Assembly (NCBI GenBank): GCA_037954235.1
Contig: JBBMOA010000006.1
Span: forward strand, 24,978,041-25,042,040
Reading direction: 5' to 3'
DNA length: 64,000 bases
Source of the DNA: Aulostomus chinensis
Taxonomy: Eukaryota; Chordata; Actinopteri; Syngnathiformes; Aulostomidae
In this document: positions 1 through 11,102 of the stretch, one piece after another
Numbering within the stretch: position 1 is the stretch's first letter
Layout of the letters: every line of letters starts with the position of its first letter
Notes under the pieces: generated by a model
Told to the model about the DNA's origin: nothing
Seen by the model: the letters and a program-made list of their open reading frames with translations, nothing else
Databases searched by the model: none
Position numbers and translations under genes: made by a program

Positions 1-1045
1 GATGTACAGGCTCACCAGAACACATCCCAGACTCCACATATCGATGGCCTCATTGAAGGGCAGGCCCAGGATGATTTCAGGTGCTCTGTTGGTAGTGGAC
101 AAGTCATAGTGGAGTTAGTGAACAAGTTATATGCATGGAGGATTTGTACAACATCCAATAGATTAAAAGCAGACATTAAAGTCATGCTTGTGTAGATTTA
201 TCCTACCTGTGTGCCAGTGGCTGAAGGAGTGAACCCTGTTTTGGTGCTCTGGATGTTGTGAAGGCCAAGCCAAAATCAATGAGTTTCAGCTTGAAGGGCT
301 GGTCTTTTTGGTTCACCAGCATGATATTGTCCATCTTCAGGTCAGAGTGGACGACTCCAATGCCTTTTAGGGCGTCAAGGGCTGTCAGCAACTACAGAAC
401 AGAGGAAGAACAGTTTAGGATATTGATAAATGTTTCTTAAATGTTACTCGGTTGTCTGAGCACATATCAGTGTGTGTCATAGAAGGATTAAAAGAATCTT
501 TACCTGCTGCGTCACTGGCCGTATTTCACAGAGGTGAAATGGCTGGTATTCCTTTTCTTGCCAAAGGTCATGGAGTGTTCTGTCCAGTTTCTCATATACC
601 AGCATAGTCAAGTCTTTTTTTTTTAAATCATCTATGAACCGGACGATGTTCTTCTTTTCTGCATTGAGCACGCTCACAGTTTTCATCATCGTTACCTGTA
701 GTTAAGGATTGATAGAAACAACATGATGTAGAGACACAGCGAGACATCTGCCGTTCATCTTGCCCTAATCAACATCTTTCTATTTCTAAGAACGTTTTGA
801 AGAAATTTTTATCCAGTCTTCAAGAAATGCATTCTGGGGGAAAAAATCCAAACCAACCAAGGAGGACCTACCTCTCTTTGACCTTCTCTCTGATTTCTCA
901 TGATTTTCATGGCCATCTCCTGTTTGGATCTTAGTTCAACACATCGAACTACACAGCCGTACATTCCTTCACCCAAGACGGAGACATCAGTGCAGTATTG
1001 TCCCTTGTCACTGTTTAGAGTCACGCTAGTTTTATCTTCCATCAT
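1..1045 (-). CDS. HIPK-like kinase, copy 0 (5' partial, cut by window edge)
   Basis: This is the leftmost array member, of which only the N-terminal half lies in the window. Coding exons read on the minus strand are A 1050-872 (ATG at 1045), B 695-504, C 391-207 and D from 85 to the edge. They encode the glycine loop, the VAIK-like lysine (MAMK), helix C, the hinge, the HSDLKMDN catalytic loop, DFG and the start of the APE segment. Compared with the other copies it has Gln instead of Arg at residue 17 and Leu instead of Phe in the motif DDFKKKD. The leader-exon donor is at about 1349. The rest of the kinase and the acidic tail lie off the left edge. No stop or frameshift is seen in the visible part. 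Confidence 0.85.
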
Positions 1046-1348
1046 TTGACCTGTGAATGGTGAGACAGAAGCAGTGACAAACATCAGAAAGTGAGCGACG
1101 ATACAACCAGGGGAATTCCTTAAACACACACACCTAGATAAACTTGTGCCAGTTAAGTAGGTGGATGAGATCTGATTCAAAAACAAGTCAATGTCTTACA
1201 TTCAAAAATGTAATATTCAATACAATGTAACCAAAACATATTCATTGGCTGGTGTAGTGCCTTTGAGTTTGACTACATAGAAATTCCCTTCAACATGATG
1301 AGTCAATTTGTTACTAAGACACTTCTATGCCTTGTTCAGTTTTCTTAC

Positions 1349-1519
1349 CTTTGTTGTTGGTGGGTTTCTGTATCTTGGGAAGAAATACAGTTGTTCTCCA
1401 AACTGAAACTGATACCTCTTGAATGTTGTTCTCCTGAAGACTGAGTACAGTCGTCTTATGTCAATCAGAATTTCATTCAACATCAGAGACCTGTCAGTCA
1501 TCTCAGTCAGGAACTCCAA
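1349..1519 (-). other. Putative 5' leader exon with upstream ORF (one per unit)
   Basis: A strong donor (ACAAAG|GTAAG) lies at 1349, about 300 bp upstream of the first coding exon. Equivalent donors are at 7770, 15019, 21439, 27916 and 34437. Upstream of it the minus strand holds an open frame with an ATG at 1501. If the exon is spliced to exon A, that frame runs through NPPTTK and stops at a TGA that overlaps the predicted start codon (ATGA), so it would be an upstream ORF of about 53 codons rather than part of the kinase. The 5' limit of the exon and the promoter were not identified. It could instead be an N-terminal exon of an isoform spliced differently. Confidence 0.4.
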
Positions 1520-1544
1520 GGATCAACGACTGAGATGACTGTCA

Positions 1545-1761
1545 CTACACTGAAAAACATTACCGTAAATACGGCAAAATTTCAACAGCGCGGTATCATT
1601 TTTTTCTCAATTTTTCTCTACAGTACACGACTATAATAAGTTTTACAGTAATATACTGTTGTGGATGAAGGCATGTGTACTGTAGAAAAACAGTCCAATG
1701 CTGGCAATCGTAGCTGCCTGTATTTTACCTCAGTTTAACAGGGAAATGTCTTACAGTGTAG
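1545..1761. mobile_element. MITE-like element upstream of each kinase gene
   Basis: A segment of about 217 bp with imperfect inverted ends: left CTACACTGAAAAACATTACC, right reverse complement CTACACTGTAAGACATTTCC. The interior has TACAGT/ACTGTA motifs typical of abundant fish non-autonomous elements. The flanks carry GGATCAACGACTGA and GGATCAACAACTGA, possibly a target duplication with a mismatch, but not directly abutting on the left. Equivalents are at 7966, 15215, 21635, 28112 and 34633. It lies just upstream of the leader exon, so it may sit in or near the promoter. Confidence 0.45.
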
Positions 1762-3353
1762 GATCAACAACTGACAAATGTATTTATTTATTTTTTTACA
1801 ACTGACAAAGTTTCTTTTAATAATAATTTTACTTTATCTTATCGAATGATTTTGTTGTAGACCATGTTGTAATCAGGATAATGTATAGCTAGCCTGTGAT
1901 TATTGAACGTATAACCGCTGCATGTCGCTTCTATTTCCATGTTGGGAGATATCTTTTCAAAAATCATAGGCTTGCTATGTATTATCCTGCTGAGAACGGC
2001 CCAGTCTAAGCAGCAGCAGCCTGTGCCAGAAAGCAGGTTTAGTAAAAACTCTTAAGTGCGTTAACCCTAAAATGAGAGAAAGTCTGGGTCTGTCAGTGTG
2101 AGTCACATTCATTTTGTCTTCTGTTGGAATAAAACTTCAAGTTAGTTTCCATACTCTGTGAGACAAACTACATAAAACACACTTCTTAACCAACATTGAA
2201 TGTCAGTCTGTTGAGGATCTTAAATGAACTACCTGCTTTACATGGATATACAAATAAATGTTCATGCTCAAAGTATTTTCAGGTGATGATTTCTAAATCC
2301 ACACTGTTAAAAAAACAAAAGTTGTTTTTACAGGAAAACACTGGCAGCTGTGGTTACCAGTGCATTCCTGTACAAAATACAGCACTATGGTGGATAACTT
2401 TACTGACAAAATATGTACATTATTTCCAGTAAATAAAAGTATGTCGAATCACATTAAAAGCAGTAAATTCTACCAGAAAAAGTGTTAATTTGCGCAAAGG
2501 TGTTGTAAATAAAGACACTATTTCCTGTATTTTGAAGTTGTAATAATTGCTTTTTATGCATCAATAAATGATAAAATCGACAGGGACATATCTAACTAAA
2601 AACTAATTTAAACTGGTAGAAAATCAGTAAAACTTTGCATTTTTAATTGAGCTGTTGTGTGATTTATACATGAAATCTATTCACAATATTCTCTGTACTT
2701 ATGTTTAAGGAGTTAAATTTGTATGTAAAATTGACCTATAAACCTGTAAAATTGTTTCTACTGTTCCCACACAAAACCTACTTCAGTACCTCTTGAGAAA
2801 AGACAGGAAAATATGCAGTTTGGCACGTTGAATTTGTATAAAACTCTAGTTTTACAAAGAATTTTTTCTGAAAGTGCAAGAATTGAAACCTCCGCAAGTT
2901 ACAAAATGGGTACAATGCTACTATAGAACTCTCCCATGTACATGAAAACACCTTACAAACATTGATAGTGCCTTTTGAAGCAAAGACAAATTGTGCTTTT
3001 GCACGGCAGTGAAAAACTTATTCCAAAGAAACAAGCCGTTTCAACAACATGTATATAATTTTTGGATTTAAGAAACATTTATGTCGGGACTTTAGATAGT
3101 TTTTATGTCAATTTCACAGTCATTTTTTTTACAATGCACAGAAGTGAAGTGTGCCATGGAAAATCGTATTGGGGCTCCATTGGTTTTGGCTCTGTTGAGG
3201 ATCTTAAATGAAGTGGCTGCATTACATGTATATACATATAAATGTTCATGCTTGAATATTTTCAGGTGACGATTTCGAAATCCACAGACGTGAAGTGTAA
3301 GGAGACCTTTTTTTTTCCTGCGGTTGCCATGGTAAATCATATTGGGGCTCCAT
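1762..3353. other. Spacer between kinase units (unit 1), nested duplications
   Basis: AT-rich, with no gene seen. At about 2305 a sequence starts that resembles a common fish repeat (CACTGTTAAAA... with ACTGGCAGCTGTGGTTACCAG at about 2339-2359). A segment of about 95 bp (GAGGATCTTAAATGAA to AAATCCAC, about 2213-2305) recurs at about 3197-3287. A further partial copy of the following block (GTGAAGTGTG to TCCATTGGT) is at about 3143-3185. The right flank of the array has this sequence once and uninterrupted. The same spacer recurs in every unit at 8183-10604, 15432-17023, 21852-23443 and 28329-29920. Confidence 0.6.
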
Positions 3354-3363
3354 TGGTGTTGGC

Positions 3364-3851
3364 CTGGGCGGCATGGTGGTGCAGTGGTTAGCACTGTGAG
3401 GAGAACTTTTTTTTTCCTGCGGTTGCCATGGTTAATCGTATTGGGGCTCCATTGGTGTTGGCCTGGGCGGCATGGTGGTACAGTGGTTAGCACTGTCGCC
3501 TCACAGCAAGAGAGTGCCAGACCCTGCTTTGGCACGGGACCTTTCTGTGTGGAGTGTGCATGTTCTCCCTGTGCATGTGTGGGTTCTCTCCAGGTACTCC
3601 GGCTTCCCCCCACAGTCCAAAGACATGCAAGAGGGGACTAGGCTGATTGGATACTCTCAACTGACCTTAGGTATGACTTTGAGTGTTAATGGTTGTCTGT
3701 CTATATTTGTTGGCCCTGCGATGGACTGGCGACCTGTCAAGGGTGAACCCACCTCTCGCCTGTAGACGCTAGGATAGGCTCCAGCCCCCCCACCCCCCCC
3801 CCACCCATGCGACCCTTAACAGGAAAAAGCGGAAGACAATGGATGGATGGA
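3364..3851 (+). mobile_element. tRNA-like-headed SINE, spacer of unit 1
   Basis: The head GCAGTGGTTAGCACTGTCGCC is tRNA A-box-like. The body is a very common fish repeat and the tail is a GGAT-rich run. It is flanked by a 10-bp target duplication TGGTGTTGGC (3354-3363 and 3852-3861). The first about 99 bp (head plus adjoining flank) are duplicated in tandem inside this span. The array's right flank has the uninterrupted target at about 35,408-35,417. Confidence 0.8.
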
Positions 3852-4247
3852 TGGTGTTGGCTTTTTTAAGTCTCTGTGTTCCACAAAGTTTGAGGTTTGA
3901 CACAGAGTTTGTTGAGCGTCTGTTCTGAAACAGACCCTAGCATTGGTCCGTCAAGAAAAAATGCTGCCGAATATTGGTGATTGACCAATCAGAATCGAGT
4001 GTCCAAGACAGCCATGTTTTAGAGAACATAAAAACCTGCAATTTATTTTGAATAAAACTCTGAAGATATTGAGCTAGGCCGCTTAGAAACACTGTGTCTA
4101 CTGAGATGAGATGAATAGACCGGATGACTAGATTGTTCTTTTCCCACGGCCAAGCCAGCTTTATTCAAGACAGGACCTCTTCCAGATGGTGGTCCTCCCT
4201 TTCTGACCGGCACCACCGGTGATTCCCAGCTCTCTTCCAAGAGTCCA

Positions 4248-7200
4248 TTAGCGAGGAGATATTTTATTGTTTTTAATAAACCTGCCAAAGAAGATGCAGA
4301 TTTTTTGCAAAAATGTCTTCTTCTTTGGCTTTACTGGTTGATGTTTGGACTCCACAACAACATCAGCCATCTCCTCAGCTGACAGTCTATTAGGAACAGG
4401 CAGAGGAGTCAATACAGGAGCACAGGTGGACTCGGCAGCTGGGCTATCATAACTGGATTTCAGGAGGGCCAAAACGCCTTCGGTCTCATCTGTGTCATCT
4501 GCACCTTCAGCCTCATCTTCCAAATCTTCAGCCTCATCCTCATCATCTGTAGCTCCAGTCTCATCTTCGTCATCCAAATCTTCAGCCTCATCTTCTTGGT
4601 CATTCAAATCTTCATCCTCATCCTCATCATCTGAAGCTTCAGTCTCATCTTGCTCATCCAAATCTTCATCCTCATCCTCATCATCTGAAGCTTCAGTCTC
4701 ATCTTGCTCATCCAAATCTTCATCCTCATCCTCATCATCTGAAGCTTCAGTCTCATCTTGCTCATTCAAATCTTCATCCTCATCCTCTTGGTCATTCAAA
4801 TCTTCATCCTCATCCTCATCATCTGTAGCGTCAGTCTCATCTTGCTCATCCAAATCTTCAGCCTCATCCTCATCATCTGTAGCGTCAGTCTCATCTTGGT
4901 CATTCAAATCTTCATCCTCATCCTCATCATCATCTTCATGTTCCAAATCTTCAGCCTCGTCCTCTTCGTCTGTAGCTTCAGCCTCATCTTGGTCATCCAT
5001 ATCTTCTGCCTCATCCTCTTTATTTGTTGCTTCAGCCTCATCTTCATCATCCGAACCTACAGCCTCATCTTGGTGATCCATACTCTCCTTCTTTTCATTA
5101 ACATCCGAATCCTCATCATCTGTGGCAGACTCAGGACAGATCTGCATATAATAAAATGAGGTTTCCCCACTGAAAACAAAAAAACAAGAGAATGAATGAA
5201 TCAGTCAGTCATTGAATGAGCCTGTCTTTTCTTCTATTTTAGCTTTCCACCTAAACCTACTGATACTAAAGCACAGATACTTACTACCCCTCGATGTCCT
5301 TCTGGTCATGCAGGTGGGCCATTTTGATGAAGGAGTGCTTCTGAGCCTCTGCTGGAGTGATTCTTTTCTCTTGATCAATCTGAAAGATTTTCGTCAGGAG
5401 ATTGACAAATGCTCTCCGATCCTCCAATTTGGCGGGATGTTCTGTTTCAAAGGGGAACTGAATTTGGACCAAAGAAGAAATAGCTTAGTTGATATGCATC
5501 TTTCCCTCAGCAGCAGCATCAACTGGTATTCAGTCACATCATAAACTTGATCACTTACGGATATCAGGTCCTCCAGGGAGTGTATACGGCGCTTCCATGT
5601 GTTCGTCTTCATATCAGTGTCATTCTCGTACTCCCACCTAGCCTATTGCAACACAAAATATATGTACAGATATGAGATATTTTCTCCCAAATGCTGTCCA
5701 AATGAACACTTCTAGAGGAAGCAGAACACGTTAAACCCCTCTGGGCACATGTTCCATTTACTCACACTGGCCCTCATTCATCGAACAAGCGAACAAACCA
5801 GCGAAAATATGAGTGGAGAACTCAGCGTATGACAGGACTCACGCGTGATTGACAAATCTGACACCTGTCCATGAACCACAAGTCCCCTCACGTCAAATCC
5901 AAATTTGCGTACGCAAACTCAGACCTGCTGTCAGATTTCATCGCAGAATACGCTCACGTTCATATTGATAAATGCCACAGCTTGCGTAGAAATGAACATT
6001 TGCACATGTCACGCCTTTTTTCGGCCGTATGCTGATAAATGAGGGCCACTCGTACTATTTTGCACAAAAAAATGCTTATAAGCACGGTGATTTTACACCT
6101 TATCTTATTTGTTTCTCAGCAGTGTTAAATAAACATACAAATTGGTTTTCAAAAGTTCTACATACCTTAAAGTCCCATTTAGAGTCGCTCCAGTGCTTGC
6201 TCTTTTTGAAGTACGATGAGGTGTGTAGGCCAGCATCGAGGAGATGATCAGGTGGCTTGCCCAACAGGTCAAGAATGCTTTTCATCTACAGAGGGGGTGG
6301 TAAAAACGTCAGCCTGCATCCTACATCACATGTCTAAGGTACATTTGTCTCTTGTGGTATGTCCGAGCCGTGGAAACTTACCGTCTGGTACTTGTCTTGT
6401 CCTCCCAATGGGTAGTTGCCGATGTACAGGCTCACCAGAACACATCCCAGACTCCACATATCGATGGCCTCATTGAAGGGCAGGCCCAGGATGATTTCAG
6501 GTGCTCTGTTGGTAGTGGACAAGTCATAGTGGAGTTAGTGAACAAGTTATATGCATGGAGGATTTGTACAACATCCAATAGATTAAAAGCAGACGTTAAA
6601 GTCATGCTTGTGTAGATTTATCCTACCTGTGTGCCAGTGGCTGAAGGAGTGAACCCTGTTTTGGTGCTCTGGATGTTGTGAAGGCCAAGCCAAAATCAAT
6701 GAGTTTCAGCTTGAAGGGCTGGTCTTTTTGGTTCACCAGCATGATATTGTCCATCTTCAGGTCAGAGTGGACGACTCCAATGCCTTTTAGGGCGTCAAGG
6801 GCTGTCAGCAACTACAGAACAGAGGAAGAACAGTTTAGGATATTGATAAATGTTTCTTAAATGTTACTCGGTTGTCTGAGCACATATCAGTGTGTGTCAT
6901 AGAAGGATTAAAAGAATCTTTACCTGCTGCGTCACTGGCCGTATTTCACAGAGGTGAAATGGCTGGTATTCCTTTTCTTGCCAAAGGTCATGGAGTGTTC
7001 TGTCCAGTTTCTCATATACCAGCATAGTCAAGTCTTTTTTTTTAAAATCATCTATGAACCGGACGATGTTCTTCTTTTCTGCATTGAGCACGCTCACAGT
7101 TTTCATCATCGTTACCTGTAGTTAAGGATTGATAGAAACAACATGATGTAGAGACACAGCGAGACATCTGCCGTTCATCTTGCCCTAATCAACATCTTTC

Positions 7201-7465
7201 TATTTCTAAGAACGTTTTGAAGAAATTTTTATCCAGTCTTCAAGAAATGCATTCTGGGGGAAAAAATCCAAACCAACCAAGGAGGACCTACCTCTCTTTG
7301 ACCTTCTCTCTGATTTCTCATGATTTTCATGGCCATCTCCTGTTTGGATCTTAGTTCAACACATCGAACTACACAGCCGTACATTCCTTCACCCAAGACG
7401 GAGACATCAGTGCAGTATCGTCCCTTGTCACTGTTTAGAGTCACGCTAGTTTTATCTTCCATCAT
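4248..7465 (-). CDS. HIPK-like protein kinase with acidic repeat tail, copy 1
   Basis: Predicted serine/threonine-type kinase of the HIPK/DYRK (CMGC) group, about 656 aa. Exons on the minus strand are A 7470-7292 (ATG 7465), B 7115-6924, C 6811-6627, D 6505-6382, E 6285-6166, F 5642-5559, G 5457-5288 (or 5285) and H 5169-4248. All have GT-AG ends and matching phases. Visible motifs are the glycine loop LGEGMYGCV (about 24-32), Lys47 in MAMK, Glu58 in GQREV at the helix C position, HSDLKMDN (137-144), DFG (161-163), APE (185-187) and AIDMWSLGC. The domain ends near KRITPAEAQKH. Exon H adds about 230 acidic residues in 18-residue repeats and a basic, hydrophobic end (KPKKKTFLQKICIFFGRF). There is no Tyr between DFG and APE, where HIPKs carry the autophosphorylated Tyr. 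Only this copy reads SMDHQ where others read SMDQA. A polyA signal (AATAAA, minus) lies at 4165-4160. Substrate and cellular role are unknown. Confidence 0.85.
4500..5090 (-). repeat. 54-bp coding minisatellite (acidic 18-mers), copy 1
   Basis: Within exon H the sequence repeats with a 54-nt period, encoding 18-residue units of the type DETEASDDEDEDEDLDEQ, with some shortened 10-residue units (EDEDEDLNEQ). Three near-identical DETEAS units sit between more diverged DETDAT and DETGAT units. The coding strand is strongly purine-rich. The reverse strand is also open as a Ser-rich frame, which is a by-product of the GAD/GAA codons and not a gene. Equivalent blocks are in the other copies, starting about 7251, 13670, 20092 and 26668 bp further right. 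Confidence 0.9.
5768..6048. mobile_element. MITE-like element in E-F intron, unit 1
   Basis: A 281-bp segment with terminal inverted repeats: it begins TGGCCCTCATTCATC and ends GATAAATGAGGGCCA. It has no coding capacity. It lies in the intron between exons E and F of the copy 1 kinase. A clear target duplication was not found, so the superfamily is not assigned. It was present before the array expanded, since every complete unit has it. Confidence 0.65.
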
Positions 7466-9458
7466 TTGACCTGTGAATGGTGAGACAGAAGCAGTGACAA
7501 ACATCAGAAAGTGAGCGACGATACAACCAGGGGAATTCCTTAAACACACACACCTAGATAAACTTGTGCCAGTTAAGTAGGTGGATGAGATCTGATTCAA
7601 AAACAAGTCAATGTCTTACATTCAAAAAATGTAATATTCAATACAATGTAACCAAAACATATTCATTGGCTGGTGTAGTGCCTTTGAGTTTGACTACATA
7701 GAAATTCCCTTCAACATGATGAGTCAATTTGTTACTAAGACACTTCTATGCCTTGTTCAGTTTTCTTACCTTTGTTGTTGGTGGGTTTCTGTATCTTGGG
7801 AAGAAATACAGTTGTTCTCCAAACTGAAACTGATACCTCTTGAATGTTGTTCTCCTGAAGACTGAGTACAGTCGTCTTATGTCAATCAGAATTTCATTCA
7901 ACATCAGAGACCTGTCAGTCATCTCAGTCAGGAACTCCAAGGATCAACGACTGAGATGACTGTCACTACACTGAAAAACATTACCGTAAATACGGCAAAA
8001 TTTCAACAGCGCGGTATCATTTTTTTCTCAATTTTTCTCTACAGTACACGACTATAATAAGTTTTACAGTAATATACTGTTGTGGATGAAGGCATGTGTA
8101 CTGTAGAAAAACAGTCCAATGCTGGCAATCGTAGCTGCCTGTATTTTACCTCAGTTTAACAGGGAAATGTCTTACAGTGTAGGATCAACAACTGACAAAT
8201 GTATTTATTTATTTTTTTACAACTGACAAAGTTTCTTTTAATAATAATTTTACTTTATCTTATCGAATGATTTTGTTGTAGACCATGTTGTAATCAGGAT
8301 AATGTATAGCTAGCCTGTGATTATTGAACGTATAACCGCTGCATGTCGCTTCTATTTCCATGTTGGGAGATATCTTTTCAAAAATCATAGGCTTGCTATG
8401 TATTATCCTGCTGAGAACGGCCCAGTCTAAGCAGCAGCAGCCTGTGCCAGAAAGCAGGTTTAGTAAAAACTCTTAAGTGCGTTAACCCTAAAATGAGAGA
8501 AAGTCTGGGTCTGTCAGTGTGAGTCACATTCATTTTGTCTTCTGTTGGAATAAAACTTCAAGTTAGTTTCCATACTCTGTGAGACAAACTACATAAAACA
8601 CACTTCTTAACCAACATTGAATGTCAGTCTGTTGAGGATCTTAAATGAACTACCTGCTTTACATGGATATACAAATAAATGTTCATGCTCAAAGTATTTT
8701 CAGGTGATGATTTCTAAATCCACACTGTTAAAAAAGCAAAAGTTGTTTTTACAGGAAAACACTGGCAGCTGTGGTTACCAGTGCATTCCTGTACAAAATA
8801 CAGCACTATGGTGGATAACTTTACTGACAAAATATGTACATTATTTCCAGTAAATAAAAGTATGTCGAATCACATTAAAAGCAGTAAATTCTACCAGAAA
8901 AAGTGTTAATTTGCGCAAAGGTGTTGTAAATAAAGACACTATTTCCTGTATTTTGAAGTTGTAATAATTGCTTTTTATGCATCAATAAATGATAAAATCG
9001 ACAGGGACATATCTAACTAAAAACTAATTTAAACTGGTAGAAAATCAGTAAAACTTTGCATTTTTAATTGAGCTGTTGTGTGATTTATACATGAAATCTA
9101 TTCACAATATTCTCTGTACTTATGTTTAAGGAGTTAAATTTGTATGTAAAATTGACCTATAAACCTGTAAAATTGTTTCTACTGTTCCCACACAAAACCT
9201 ACTTCAGTACCTCTTGAGAAAAGACAGGAAAATATGCAGTTTGGCACGTTGATTTTGTATAAAACTCTAGTTTTACAAAGAATTTTTTCTGAAAGTGCAA
9301 GAATTGAAACCTCCGCAAGTTACAAAATGGGTACAATGCTACTATAGAACTCTCCCATGTACATGAAAACACCTTACAAACATTGATAGTGCCTTTTGAA
9401 GCAAAGACAAATTGTGCTTTTGCACGGCAGTGAAAAACTTATTCCAAAGAAACAAGCC

Positions 9459-10288
9459 TTTTCATCATTTTTGATCGAACTGAACAACAAAGGAAATGCA
9501 AATAGCACATCCATATATTGAGGACTGACAGTTGTCATTTGGAACTTCCCCTGAAATAATGACTGGGACAGAGCAGGGCACTTGAAGAACTTGCATTGCA
9601 AGCGGTCGGGAACGGCACCACGACCGCAACGCAACAGCAATGCAGCAGTAAAACAGTGCAAACATAAAGCAAGTGGTGGTTGAAACCTTGGGTAGAGGAG
9701 GCAAAAAGCCTGCTGTAATGACACAGTACTTAAAATGAAGTTATTTTTTCAATATAATTCAGTGGGCTAAGTAATTTAAAGTCTAAAAGAAAAGACATAC
9801 AAGAGACAGGACTCGAACCTGAAGGGCTTAGAGATTGAACTGAGTGGGGAAATCAATGGGGAGAGAAAGGGATGTGACTCTGGGCTGTCAGGTTAGGGTG
9901 GAAACAATTTCTTTTTTCCAAATGAATGGTTTTTTTTTTTATGATTGCAGTTTATATTTGTTATATATGAAGAGGCCAAAGGACAACCTCTAAGGTTCAC
10001 ATTTATATATCCTCACTTTGCATTTTCTACATCAAACATGTTTAAAGCACAGCATAAACTTGTAAAGTGACTTATATTTTTTGTATTTTTCAAAAGAACT
10101 AATGAAAACTTGAGGTTTGACGAAATGTGTGTCACCTTAACAATACTGTGTTGTTATGAGTATTACAGTATTTCTCAGTTTTTGGTAGTAATATTTGTAG
10201 ATTCAAAAAACACATTTGATCATAATCACGTTGTTTTTGTAAATACTACAAATACATTCTGTTTCATAGTTTAAAAAACTTCACTGTG
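9459..10288. other. 830-bp segment unique to unit 2
   Basis: In all other units ACAAGCC is followed directly by GTTTCAACAACATG. In unit 2, 830 bp lie between the two. No terminal repeats, target duplication or convincing gene are seen. A motif GGACTCGAACCT at 9809-9820 is the reverse complement of a tRNA/SINE B box. An open frame on the minus strand (9374-9724) crosses the left junction and is probably chance. It may be an insertion in unit 2, or old spacer deleted from the other units. Confidence 0.7.
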
Positions 10289-10614
10289 GTTTCAACAACA
10301 TGTATATAATTTTTGGATTTAAGAAACATTTATGTCGGGACTTTAGATAGTTTTTATGTCAATTTCACAGTCATTTTTTTTACAATGCACAGAAGTGAAG
10401 TGTGCCATGGAAAATCGTATTGGGGCTCCATTGGTTTCGGCTCTGTTGAGGATCTTAAATGAAGTGGCTGCATTACATGTATATACATATAAATGTTCAT
10501 GCTTGAATATTTTCAGGTGACGATTTCGAAATCCACAGACGTGAAGTGTAAGGAGACCTTTTTTTTTCCTGCGGTTGCCATGGTAAATCATATTGGGGCT
10601 CCATTGGTGTTGGC

Positions 10615-11102
10615 CTGGGCGGCATGGTGGTGCAGTGGTTAGCACTGTGAGGAGAACTTTTTTTTTCCTGCGGTTGCCATGGTTAATCGTATTGGGGCTC
10701 CATTGGTGTTGGCCTGGGCGGCATGGTGGTACAGTGGTTAGCACTGTCGCCTCACAGCAAGAGAGTGCCAGACCCTGCTTTGGCACGGGACCTTTCTGTG
10801 TGGAGTGTGCATGTTCTCCCTGTGCATGTGTGGGTTCTCTCCAGGTACTCCGGCTTCCCCCCACAGTCCAAAGACATGCAAGAGGGGACTAGGCTGATTG
10901 GATACTCTCAACTGACCTTAGGTATGACTTTGAGTGTTAATGGTTGTCTGTCTATATTTGTTGGCCCTGCGATGGACTGGCGACCTGTCAAGGGTGAACC
11001 CACCTCTCGCCTGTAGACGCTAGGATAGGCTCCAGCCCCCCCACCCCCCCCCCACCCATGCGACCCTTAACAGGAAAAAGCGGAAGACAATGGATGGATG
11101 GA
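10615..11102 (+). mobile_element. SINE, spacer of unit 2
   Basis: Same insertion and same TGGTGTTGGC target duplication as in the other units, with the head block present twice. Confidence 0.8.

Noticed and set aside
3092..3613. 173-codon minus-strand ORF and 97-99-codon plus-strand ORFs in each spacer
   Set aside because: They lie across the SINE and its duplicated head. They are repeat-derived and match in every SINE copy regardless of location.
4492..5076. Long Ser-rich plus-strand ORF (194-212 codons) opposite each acidic exon
   Set aside because: It is the mirror of GAD/GAA-rich repeats: the reverse strand of such codons is mostly TCN/TCT and stays open. It has no splice or start context and no family resemblance.
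4500..5090. CRISPR-like regular repeats
   Set aside because: The 54-bp repeats are contiguous, coding and without unique spacers, in a eukaryotic genome.
4758..5159. Ile/Leu-rich, membrane-like plus-strand ORF of 133 codons in each unit
   Set aside because: Another frame of the same 54-bp repeat; the hydrophobic character is a by-product of base composition.
4248..7465. Loss of the helix C glutamate in the kinase
   Set aside because: A first alignment placed Thr at this position, but GQREV aligns without gaps to GQIEV of HIPKs, so Glu58 is present at the exon A/B junction.
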